This document shows, piece by piece, positions 32,691-42,000 of a stretch of DNA of 64,000 nt. Position numbers and translations under genes: made by a program. The notes below the pieces were generated by a model, which worked only from the letters and a program-made list of their open reading frames with translations, searched no databases and had not been told where the DNA came from. Position 1 is the first letter of the stretch, and each line of letters starts with the position of its first letter. This stretch comes from Candidatus Saccharimonadota bacterium (GTDB lineage Bacteria > Patescibacteriota > Saccharimonadia > Saccharimonadales > Saccharimonadaceae). Location of the stretch: contig JAFWSJ010000002.1 of assembly GCA_017524405.1 (NCBI GenBank), positions 18,533 to 82,532 on the forward strand. The letters run 5' to 3'.

Positions 32691-35591
32691 TTATCTGCGA
32701 CCTTTTTTCTTGTTCTGGCGAGCCTGCTTCTTGGACTTGCGGGCTGCGTTGCGCTTGGCGTTGCGATCGGTGTTACGAGCGGAGCCGGACTTTTTGCTGG
32801 TGCCGACATTGCTCTGGCGCTCAGCGGCCTTACCTACGCCATGCTCATCTTTCGTAAACTCATCGTCCATGTTCTTGACGCCGGCAGAAACCTCGTTGAC
32901 GCCCTTTTCGGTAGCACCTTCAGCCATCTTGGTAAGCTCAGTGTCGTACTTGTCGTCGGAAACCTCAGCAACTTCCTGCATGCGGAGCGAGAGGAGAATC
33001 TTCATTACTTCCTCGCGGAGTGCACGCTGGAGGCCATCGAAGAGCTTCTGGGATTCAGAGCGATACTCTACGAGCGGATCGCGCTGACCAACAGAACGCC
33101 AGTGGATACCCTCGCGGAGGTGCTGCATGTTTTCAAGATGCTGCATCCAAAGAGTATCGAGAACGTTGAGGTATACTTCACGCTCAATCTTGCGCATCGT
33201 ATCTTCGCCGAATTCAACTTCCTTATCATGGTACATTTCTTCAACCGCGGCCACTGCAAGCTTGTTGCGGTCTTTTTCGCGGCGCATGAGGCCGATGGAC
33301 TCGATGAGATCCTCGTCGAGGTCAAAGACGGCCTTGAAGTTATCAACGAACTTCTTGTTTACGCGAGAGCTAAACTGAACGAGCTCGGCAATTTCGTCTT
33401 TGTAGAGGCGAGCAATCTCTGGGCGAATGTTATCTCCGTCGAGAATCTTACGACGCATCGTATAGACAACCTTACGGTGGCGGTTAATGACGTTATCGTA
33501 CTGAACAACGTTCTTGCGGGAGTCGAAGTTGAAACCTTCGATACGCTTCTGAGCAGACTCCAAGGTCTTACTCACCATGCGATTTCTGAGCGGCATGTCA
33601 TCATCGACGCCAAGGCGCTTCATGATCATAGAGATACGGTCGCCCTGGAAGATGCGCATGAGGTCGTCTTCGCAAGATACGAAGAACTGAGTGGTACCTG
33701 GATCGCCCTGGCGGCCACCACGGCCACGGAGCTGATTATCAACGCGGCGAGAATCATGACGAGCGGTACCAATCACGGCGAGACCGCCGAGTTCGACGAC
33801 GCCCTTACCGAGCTTAATATCGGTACCACGACCTGCCATGTTGGTAGCGAGGGTAACTGCACCCTTTTCACCAGCCTTAGCAATAATCGCGGCCTCACGC
33901 TCATTGTTCTTTGCGTTCAAAATTTCGAATGGAACACCTTCCTTCTCGAGGTAGGCAGCGATGCGCTCATTGTTCGCAATGGAGTCGGAGCCGACGAGAA
34001 CCGGCTGGCCCTTTTCGTGGAATTTCTTGATCTCGTTTGCAATCGCCTTGAGCTTCGCAGCCTCGGTGCGATAGATGAGATCATCCTTATCAACGCGGAT
34101 AATTGGCTTGTTTGGTGGAATCTGAATCACGTCGAGTGCGTAAATTTGCTGGAACTCCTCAGCCTCAGTAAATGCTGTACCGGTCATACCGGAAAGCTTG
34201 TTGTAGAGACGGAAGAAATTCTGGAAGGAAATCGTAGCGAGCGTGGTAGATTCCTCGCGAACCTGGACACCTTCTTTAGCTTCGATTGCCTGGTGGAGAC
34301 CTTCGTTATAGCGGCGACCATGCATGAGACGACCGGTATGCTCATCGACGATCATGACCTCGCCAGAGTTCGTAACGACATAGTCCTTATCGCGCTTGAA
34401 GAGAGTCTCTGCGCGGAGAGCCTGCTCGAGGTGATAGACGATGCGAGTATTCTCGGTGCTATAGAGAGTCTCGACGCCAAGAATCTTCTGAACCTTCTCA
34501 ACGCCAGCATCGGTTAGAGAAACCGTGCGGCGCTTTTCGTCGACAATGTAGTCTTCGTCAGCGAGCTGAGCGCAAACCTTAGCGAACTGGTAGTAGCTCT
34601 CTGGGTTGTCGGCAGCAGGAGCCGAAATAATAAGTGGCGTACGAGCCTCATCGATCAAGATGGAGTCCACCTCATCGACGATCGCGAAGTTCAATTCGCG
34701 CTGGCGGAGATATTCGGCATCCTTGACCATGTTGTCGCGGAGATAATCGAAGCCGAATTCGTTGTTCGTACCATAGGTGATATCGCAAAGATAAGCTTCC
34801 TTGCGGGTGCATGGCTCGAGATGGCGCATGCGCGGATCGTCGTGATCCTCGTTCTCATAAGCCTTGTTATAGCGGAAGCTAGCTTCGTTAATAATGACAC
34901 CGACAGAGAGCCCGAGGAAGTCGTAGAGCTCACCCATCCAGCCAGCGTCACGCTGTGCGAGGTAGTCGTTAACGGTCACGATATGAACACCGCGGCCAGT
35001 CAAAGCATTAAGATATGCCGGTAAAGTAGCGACGAGAGTCTTACCTTCACCAGTCTTCATCTCGGCAACGTTGCCTTCGTGAAGGACAATACCACCGATG
35101 AGCTGGACGTCGAATGGACGAAGCTTCAAAACGCGGTCGCTCGCCTCGCGAACGAGGGCGAATGCCTCTGGAAGAATCTGATCAAGCACCTTGTTATCGG
35201 CGGCAATGCGAGCCTTCTTATCGATCTTCTTTGGAGCTTTCTTGTCGTCCTTTTTAGCCTTCTTGCCTTTGACCTTCTCGACAGCCTTGGCGGCGACGGC
35301 TTGCTTATTGAGCTTATCGAAACGAGCCTTTAGCTTCTCGGTCTGAGCAGCAAGTTCTTTCTTGTCCATCTTGGCATACTTTGGCCCGAGCTTATTAATC
35401 TCGTCGACGCGCTTTTTTAGACGATGAAGAGTTTTCTTCTGAGCGTCACCAAAAATATGCTGCAAAACTTTGGTCGTTGCGGTCTTGTCGGCTAGTTTGT
35501 CTGTAGGTTTTTTGTCTTTAGGAGCCTTTTTGACTTTTGGAGTCTTGGCTACTTTTTCCACCCTTTTCTTATCTGACTTCCTCTCTTTCAT
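32691..35591 (-). CDS. secA: Preprotein translocase ATPase SecA
   Basis: 966 residues. The motor is clear: FDVQLIGGIVLHEGNVAEM, Walker A MKTGEGKT (about 178), VDEVDSILID (about 304) and TNMAGRGTDIKLG in the second nucleotide-binding domain, then the helical scaffold. It drives export through SecYEG. Oddities: a Lys-rich N-terminal extension of about 40 residues, a further Lys-rich insert near 105-130 before NBD1, and a C-terminus that is Lys/Arg-rich and lacks the usual Cys zinc finger. TATACT lies 6 nt from ATG 35591, so the mRNA is leaderless. The long frame on the opposite strand (688 codons) is a shadow. Confidence 0.97.
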   Translation of the reverse strand: MKERKSDKKRVEKVAKTPKVKKAPKDKKPTDKLADKTATTKVLQHIFGDAQKKTLHRLKKRVDEINKLGPKYAKMDKKELAAQTEKLKARFDKLNKQAVAAKAVEKVKGKKAKKDDKKAPKKIDKKARIAADNKVLDQILPEAFALVREASDRVLKLRPFDVQLIGGIVLHEGNVAEMKTGEGKTLVATLPAYLNALTGRGVHIVTVNDYLAQRDAGWMGELYDFLGLSVGVIINEASFRYNKAYENEDHDDPRMRHLEPCTRKEAYLCDITYGTNNEFGFDYLRDNMVKDAEYLRQRELNFAIVDEVDSILIDEARTPLIISAPAADNPESYYQFAKVCAQLADEDYIVDEKRRTVSLTDAGVEKVQKILGVETLYSTENTRIVYHLEQALRAETLFKRDKDYVVTNSGEVMIVDEHTGRLMHGRRYNEGLHQAIEAKEGVQVREESTTLATISFQNFFRLYNKLSGMTGTAFTEAEEFQQIYALDVIQIPPNKPIIRVDKDDLIYRTEAAKLKAIANEIKKFHEKGQPVLVGSDSIANNERIAAYLEKEGVPFEILNAKNNEREAAIIAKAGEKGAVTLATNMAGRGTDIKLGKGVVELGGLAVIGTARHDSRRVDNQLRGRGGRQGDPGTTQFFVSCEDDLMRIFQGDRISMIMKRLGVDDDMPLRNRMVSKTLESAQKRIEGFNFDSRKNVVQYDNVINRHRKVVYTMRRKILDGDNIRPEIARLYKDEIAELVQFSSRVNKKFVDNFKAVFDLDEDLIESIGLMRREKDRNKLAVAAVEEMYHDKEVEFGEDTMRKIEREVYLNVLDTLWMQHLENMQHLREGIHWRSVGQRDPLVEYRSESQKLFDGLQRALREEVMKILLSLRMQEVAEVSDDKYDTELTKMAEGATEKGVNEVSAGVKNMDDEFTKDEHGVGKAAERQSNVGTSKKSGSARNTDRNAKRNAARKSKKQARQNKKKGRR

Positions 35592-35610
35592 TGTTCCAGT
35601 ATACCACAGC

Positions 35611-35967
35611 CTACTTCTTCAAAAAGCGCTTAAGGAATCCTTTCTTGTCGTAATTAGTTTTCTCAGTCTTAAAGCGGCGGATCTGGCCATCAAGCTTTGC
35701 TTCGAGGATATCAATACCGGCGTAGACGTTCGATGCCTGGTCCTTTGCGGCGAGCACCTTGCCGCCTGGGATATCCATGGAAACGGAGATTTCGTACTTG
35801 TTGCCATGAGCGCGGTCAACTTCGGAAACGACAACCTTTACGACGACATCTTTGCGGTTATTGCGTGGAAGATGGCGATCGAGCTTACCGATGCGCTTAA
35901 TGACATATTTCTTGAAGCTCTCCTCAACCTTGTAATTTGAGCCACTAATTTCAATATTATCGATCAT
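35611..35967 (-). CDS. hpf: Ribosome hibernation promoting factor (short HPF/YfiA type)
   Basis: 118 residues: the S30AE beta-alpha-beta fold, beginning IEISGSNYKVEESFKKYV and continuing through YEISVSMDIPGGK and ASNVYAGIDILEAKLDGQI. A basic tail follows. It lacks the C-terminal dimerisation domain of long HPF, so it should act like short HPF/YfiA and block the decoding centre in resting ribosomes. The gene starts directly after the serS stop. Its ribosome binding site AAAGGAG lies inside the end of serS, so it is co-transcribed with it. Confidence 0.9.
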   Translation of the reverse strand: MIDNIEISGSNYKVEESFKKYVIKRIGKLDRHLPRNNRKDVVVKVVVSEVDRAHGNKYEISVSMDIPGGKVLAAKDQASNVYAGIDILEAKLDGQIRRFKTEKTNYDKKGFLKRFLKK

Positions 35968-37269
35968 TTAGATATTCTCCTTTCCATCCAAATATTTTTG
36001 CAGAACCTTTGGCACGCGAACCGTGCAGTCCGGATTCTGATAGTTTTCGATAATTGCAATCATAATACGACCGAGTGCAAATGCAGTCGCATCGTTGGTA
36101 TGAACAAGTTCGAGATCACCATTGTCGCGGCGGACGCGGGTCTGAAGACGGCGAGCCTGGTAATCAGTCATGTAGTCAGCGGTGTGCGTCTCGCGATACT
36201 TGCCCTGACCTGGGAGCCAAACCTCGATGTCGATGCCACGAGCATCCGGCTTACCAATATCAAAGGTACATTTGCGAATCACGCGATAAGGTAACTCGAG
36301 TTGCTCGACGAGCCAGCGCTGAATCGCAACGAAGAACTCGTGCTCAGCGCGAGAAGTGTCCTTAGTCGAAAGGCTTTCCATCTCGAGCTTGTCGAACTGA
36401 TGCATGCGGAAGATTCCCTCCATATCCTTGCCATAAGTGCCCGCCTCTTCGCGGAAGCTTGTAGCATAGCCAAGGTAACGAACTGGAAGTTCTTTCTCTT
36501 CGAAAATCTCATTCATGTGCATCGAACCTAGAACGTGCTCAGCGCTACCCTGAAGCCAGAGTTCCTGGCCCTCAATCTTGTAGCGGTCTTCGCGTGGCTC
36601 GAGGCGATCCATCGCATCGTAAACCTCAGTGCGAAGCATGAGCGGAGGAAGCACAATCGTAAATGGCTTCTCAGAAATCTTGCCCGTAAGACCAGCCTTC
36701 TCGATAATTTCTTTAATTACATCCTCGTTCGAGAGGCTATTCATAACGAAGTTGACGATTGCCATCTGAAGCTTGACCATATCGCCCTTGATGTAGGCGA
36801 AGCGAGCACCAGCAATCTTTGCGGCGCGCTCCTTGTCGAGCCAGCCACGCGCGATAGCAATCTCGGCGTGGTTCTTCGGGTCCTTGATGTCTGGGATCTC
36901 GCCGCAAACCTCGGCGACCTGATTGTCGTCTTCGGTTAAGCCGATCGGGACATCGTCTTCTGGGACATTCGGCACGGTCTTGAGCTTCGCGATATACTCG
37001 GACTCAATCTCGGCGAGCTTTGGTTCCTTCTCGGCGAGCTGAGCTTTGAGCTCCTTGCCTTTCTCAATTAATTCTGGGGCTGGTTTGTCGCCCTTCATTT
37101 GGGCGGAAATTTGATTGCGCTCCTGGCGGAGAGCATCGATTTCTCTGGATAGTTCCTTACGAGAATCGTCGAGTTTCAAAATCTCGTCGAGATCAATCTC
37201 GTAGGCTTTGTTGCGGATTGCATCCTCGACTTTCTGGCGATTCGCACGGATGTAATTAATATCTAACAT
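35968..37269 (-). CDS. serS: Serine-tRNA ligase
   Basis: 433 residues, normal length. An N-terminal antiparallel coiled-coil arm (about 25-105) that contacts the long variable arm of tRNA-Ser precedes the class II core. Motif 2 lies around RYLGYATSFREEAGTYGKD and motif 3 is TNDATAFALGRIMIAIIENYQ. It charges tRNA-Ser and tRNA-Sec-type acceptors with serine. TGCTATACT ends 9 nt before ATG 37269, so the serS-hpf transcript is nearly leaderless and no T-box can precede it. Confidence 0.97.
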   Translation of the reverse strand: MLDINYIRANRQKVEDAIRNKAYEIDLDEILKLDDSRKELSREIDALRQERNQISAQMKGDKPAPELIEKGKELKAQLAEKEPKLAEIESEYIAKLKTVPNVPEDDVPIGLTEDDNQVAEVCGEIPDIKDPKNHAEIAIARGWLDKERAAKIAGARFAYIKGDMVKLQMAIVNFVMNSLSNEDVIKEIIEKAGLTGKISEKPFTIVLPPLMLRTEVYDAMDRLEPREDRYKIEGQELWLQGSAEHVLGSMHMNEIFEEKELPVRYLGYATSFREEAGTYGKDMEGIFRMHQFDKLEMESLSTKDTSRAEHEFFVAIQRWLVEQLELPYRVIRKCTFDIGKPDARGIDIEVWLPGQGKYRETHTADYMTDYQARRLQTRVRRDNGDLELVHTNDATAFALGRIMIAIIENYQNPDCTVRVPKVLQKYLDGKENI

Positions 37270-37307
37270 ACTAGATATAGTATAGCATATAGACAGGGAG
37301 AATTCAG

Positions 37308-38891
37308 CTACTTGGCTTGGTGATAAAAATCTTTGCCTTTGAATGTATAGTAGACGGTTTCGCTGTCGGTTTTAATGCTAAAGTATTCATCTTTTCCGAC
37401 CGACAATTGTCCATCGGGCAGCTGTTTTGCGCTCTTGCCTTTCGCGTCGATGAGGGCATGCTTGTCCACTCCGTTCTCGCCAAAAATGAGTTTGCCGTCA
37501 CGATAAAACTTGTACGAAGTATAGTTGCCAGACACAAGAACTTCGCCATCCGAGTTGAGCAAATCGCCGGTCTTGTTGACGAAGTCGAATGCGGAATAGT
37601 ACTTGCCGTTACGCGAGATTGAGCTATATTTTTTCGAAATTGCCTTACCCTCTTTGTTGGCGAGGTAGTAGTACTCGTTAACTACGCCGGAGGTCGGATC
37701 GTTCACGATTATTCGCTCGTTCCCATCTAAGCCGAGCAGGCTGCCGCGATTTGTATTGAGCTCGAAGAGCTGATTGCCGTCGAGATCATATAGCGCAGCA
37801 TGCTTTTCTTTGTTGTTGGCCACATAATAACCGCGGCTACGAACAAACGGCGCTACATCGGCGTTGACGGATAGCTTCTCGGAGCCGTCAACGAAGATTG
37901 TAGCCTTGCCCTCTTTGGCATTAAACCGCGCATAATGTTTTTCGTCGAAAACGACCGTGTGATTATTGTCTTCGGTTAGATTCAGGTCGGTTATATCGAG
38001 GCCGCGCATAAGGAAGACTCCGTCATTTTTCGTGCAAGTCATATACTTGAACCCGTCAACCGAATCGGTCTCGTCTCTGAGCGCAATATTGCTACATTCT
38101 TCGCCATACTCCTTGATTTTTCCGTCTTTTACGACCGCCCAAACATTCTTGTCTCCTTCGGTGCCGCGAAGAACGAAAGTCTTCATGTCTTCCGATGTCG
38201 AGCTCAGACGATATGCGGCGTTCGTTTCTTGGTCTTTAATCTTGTTGAGAGTTTTATTATTAAAAATCACGATATGGCCGTCATAGCTCATCGAAGTGGC
38301 CATTTTCTTGTTGTAAGTATTAAAGACCGGGCGGCTCTCGCTCCTAAAATCGAGTAACTTGCTGCCAGTAGCATTATATATAGAGTATTTGCCAGTTTCG
38401 GTCTCGACGGCTAGATATGGAGCACCGACCGCCTCGAAGGCCGAAACATAATTGTCGACAATAACATCGCCGTTGCCGTTTATAATAGTGTGTTTGCTGT
38501 CTTTATCGACCGCTTCAAAGAGACCGCCACGCGTTTCGAGATCCTCATAAGCGCCGAATTTGACCGTCATGTCGCCGTTTTGGTTAATAATGCCATACTG
38601 GTTATCGGCATTGCGAACAAGCGAATGGCCGTTCACGAACGCGCTGGCAGATCTGAAAATGAAATCCGTTTTCTTTTCGCCTTTTTTATTGAAGAGCGCG
38701 TAATTCGAGCTCGTCGCACTCGTTTCGCGGATGAAGAATGCGTCGGAATCGTAAACAGTATGTTCTTCACCGTCGCCATTTATGAGAAATAGCAGTCCGA
38801 GAACGACGCCCGCCGTCACAAGAACTGCTGCAGGCAGAATTAAAAGTTTTTTATCAAAACGTTTTTTCTTCGTAGACCTCTCTTGTTCCAT
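37308..38891 (-). CDS. Membrane-anchored WG-repeat-like protein, 527 aa
   Basis: A basic N-terminus and one hydrophobic segment (about 15-36) are followed by about 490 residues of repeated short units. Their pattern is aromatic/Gly-rich, like YGIINQNGDMTVKFGAYEDL, resembling WG-type beta repeats that build a propeller-like domain. The repeats should be outside the cell. A paralogue lies at 47308-48984; the start (DAFFIRE), middle and end (YYTFKGKDFYHQAK versus YYTHSGDLFYTQK) match. Function unknown; ligand binding or surface sensing is a guess. TATAAT at 38899-38904 lies 7 nt from ATG 38891, so the mRNA is leaderless. It diverges from the second LRR gene. Confidence 0.75.
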   Translation of the reverse strand: MEQERSTKKKRFDKKLLILPAAVLVTAGVVLGLLFLINGDGEEHTVYDSDAFFIRETSATSSNYALFNKKGEKKTDFIFRSASAFVNGHSLVRNADNQYGIINQNGDMTVKFGAYEDLETRGGLFEAVDKDSKHTIINGNGDVIVDNYVSAFEAVGAPYLAVETETGKYSIYNATGSKLLDFRSESRPVFNTYNKKMATSMSYDGHIVIFNNKTLNKIKDQETNAAYRLSSTSEDMKTFVLRGTEGDKNVWAVVKDGKIKEYGEECSNIALRDETDSVDGFKYMTCTKNDGVFLMRGLDITDLNLTEDNNHTVVFDEKHYARFNAKEGKATIFVDGSEKLSVNADVAPFVRSRGYYVANNKEKHAALYDLDGNQLFELNTNRGSLLGLDGNERIIVNDPTSGVVNEYYYLANKEGKAISKKYSSISRNGKYYSAFDFVNKTGDLLNSDGEVLVSGNYTSYKFYRDGKLIFGENGVDKHALIDAKGKSAKQLPDGQLSVGKDEYFSIKTDSETVYYTFKGKDFYHQAK

Positions 38892-38940
38892 GCTTTTTAT
38901 TATAACACGATGGATTTTTCGACTTTTTATGAAAAAGTAC

Positions 38941-38969
38941 TTGCAAATGCAAAAAGCTTATGCTTTACT
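38941..38969 (+). promoter_or_regulatory. Promoter of LRR protein 2
   Basis: TTGCAA, a 17-nt spacer ending GCTTATGC, then TTTACT. From GCTTATGC to the start codon the sequence is identical to the LRR 1 leader. Confidence 0.7.
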
Positions 38970-39003
38970 AGGGAAAAGGGTCAAAATACAAACGGGAGAG
39001 GTC

Positions 39004-42000
39004 ATGTCCAAAATAAAAACATGCAACAAAAGTGTCTTTGTTGCTTTTTGCGCTCTTGGGTTAAGCGCAATCTTATCTGTAATTATTAATAATTCTGCTT
39101 TTGCTGCCGGAAGCGGCATCATTACGAGCGGCGACGCACGCTGGGAATACACAGTAAAGGACCCAGCCGCAGATAGGCCGCAGGAATTATCGATTAAGTT
39201 TTACGATAAAGCCCCATCAGCAACAACGGTTGTCGTTCCGTCATTTAATGACGTCAAATCTCTCGTTACGACCGCTGGCGAAACCCTAGACAACGACCTC
39301 GACACTTATTATCTGAGAGATGCCGACCCCGATCAGCAAGATACTGATTACCCTTCTGTAACCCGACGCCCCGCAACTGCGGCCACGACCAAGCTAGACA
39401 TGAGCGGTACTTCCAAAATCCAGATTATGGGCGTCAAGCCAATCATCGACCCTGAGACGGAGACCGAATTAGTATTTGGCCAAAATATGGTGCTCGGAGA
39501 CGAAGTAAGTAAGACAGTGTGGTTGCCATACTGCGATGTTACGCACAACTCGAGCTATGATTGTACGGTCAGAAGCGGTAAAACATACGAGCACTTCGAA
39601 CAATATGTTCCAGGCTGGGAGACCATGACAAACGAGGAGCGTGAAAATTATTCGCCAACCGTCGAAGAAGCTACGCAGCTAGTTGGCTGCCGTTTCGTAA
39701 CCCAGTCGTGGTGGTATGAAAATTATGGCGAAAACGCCTGTTTCGTCATGTATCGTCCGAGCTATGGCGATAAACCTATGGTCATTAACCATCTCCGTTC
39801 CGGCGGCGCCTTTGCGGGCTATAAGTTGAAGTTGACGAATTTCACCGCCGAAAACCTTAATTATATCGGCTGGAATTCTTTCGAAGGATCCACCTTTAAC
39901 TCTGCTAATACATCCATCACGATTACGGGCGCACCATTCCACGGCGGCTTTATCTTCCAAGGCACGAACGTTAAGAATATCACTATCAATTCCTCCGACA
40001 CCGGGCCAGGCCTCTTCAAAGACTGCCAAAACATCGAAAGCATCACCTTTGGCAACAATGCCGACACTATCGTAGCAGACACTTTTGCGGGGACAAACTT
40101 GACTAGCTTCGACTTTACGAATACCGGGATTAAGAATATCGGCGCCCATGCATTTGAAGGCGCAAGGTTAACTGAGGTCAACTTTACTGGTATCGAACGT
40201 ATCGACTATCAGGCCTTTAAAGATAATGATCTCTACGAGATTTACCTTCCGAAATCTATCAACAAGCTTGGTGTCGAAATTTTTAGGAATAACGGCAATA
40301 TGAAGAAAGCAACAGTCGCTTACGACACCATGACCAGCGGCACCGTCCTTCCGTTCTGGGTAGTACTAGACAACTATAACTGGTACGATAACGACGCCGC
40401 TCAGCCCGCAACGCAGATTGAAGAGCTAATCATTCTCGCGCCATATGCCGCCAACGAAGAAGTGAGCGCAACCCATATTTCGATGGATCAATACGCCCAC
40501 CACTACGACGATCGCGGCAACTATCATGCAGAAAAAAGCACCGGCTCATGGGATGGCGGCTCTTGGAAGAACAACTGTGGCATGGGCTACGTGAGCGGCA
40601 ACGCAAACTATTGGAGCTATATTTACGACAATATGTGCGACGCTATGTATGAGCCAGAACAGCGCTGGGCAAAGCCGGACGAAAAGAAAAATGTTATCGC
40701 ACCAAAGTATTTCCAGGGCATGCACGGACTAAAGAAAATCGTCGTAGGCGATGGTTATGAATATATCGGCGGCTCTGCATTCATTGTTGACGAGGGCTCG
40801 TGGAGCGGCGGGTGGTATATAGAAGATGCCATAAACTCCTGCTCCCCAAGCGATACGGTGTGTACCGCAGGCGGCGGAAGAAGCCTCGAAAAAGTTTCGC
40901 TCCCAGAATCCCTAAAAGGCATCGGCTCGCTCGCATTCGGTGGTAGTGCATACACTGCAAATTTCGAAATGAGCATTCCGAGCGGGATTGAATATATCGG
41001 GCAGGCGGCGTTCAAGAGGATGTACCCTCTCAGCGTTGACGTTGATTTCGCAAATCTGAAGTATCTTGGCGACGATGCCTTCACCGGCACCATGATCAGA
41101 AATATATACTTGCACGACTCACTCGAATATATGGGCTGGGCAGTCTTCCATGATTGCTTTTTCATAAATGACATCACCTTCGACCTAGATATCTACGATC
41201 AAAATAATCTCATTATCTGGCCGACTACAATCGCAGACGAATCTATGAAGGATCAATACGGCTACTGGGCAGCAGACAATGGCTACGCTTCTGAATTTAG
41301 AGGCATGTTCGGCGAAAGACACCCAGGCGGCTTCATCGGCTCCGAAGAAGTTCGCGAAAAATGGGGTCTTAAATACGAATCTAGAGCAACCAACTATCAC
41401 CAGAAGTTCGGCACAGTTACGTTCACCGAAAAGGCAGTCACCGCCCCTCCTCTCGTCGCCTCAGAGCAGTATGGTAATATGGGCTACGGCGTCGTAGACC
41501 CATATAACCCATATCTTCCAACTTCCTGTAGCGGTATCACCTTTAACTATATGGCCGCTGACGTCTTCGATATCAGCGCAACGCCATGGAAGGTTCTCCG
41601 TCCTTACATCTTCAACCATTCCGTTATTGGCGAGCTCCGTTTGCCGGCGAACCTAGAAGTTATTAGCGTCGCATCGTTTAGCCAGGCGAAAATCGTCGAA
41701 GAGCTCGTTCTGCCTGATACGCTCAAGGTAATCGGTGATGGCGCCTTTGATAACGGCCAGTCGGATATTCGCGTGGACGAATTCACGCCAAAAATTACAA
41801 AATTACCTGAGAGCCTCGAGTTCATCGGTTCCCACGCATTCTGGGGCGATACGCGCCTCACGGCCGATGCCTACCTGCCAAATGCCAGACGCATTGACGC
41901 AGAAGCTTTCACTCGCACTAGCATTCGCGACGTATACCTACCAGATACTCTTGAGTACCTAGCTCCTGGCGCTTTCGACTGTATAGAAACGCTGAGAGAT

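Noticed and set aside
32451..34517. 688-codon open frame opposite secA
   Set aside because: Shadow of secA, whose codon bias leaves the antisense frame open; no promoter or start signal.
38782..39003. N-terminal extension of LRR protein 2
   Set aside because: It runs through a divergent gene and the promoter; the signal peptide starts at 39004 after a good ribosome binding site.
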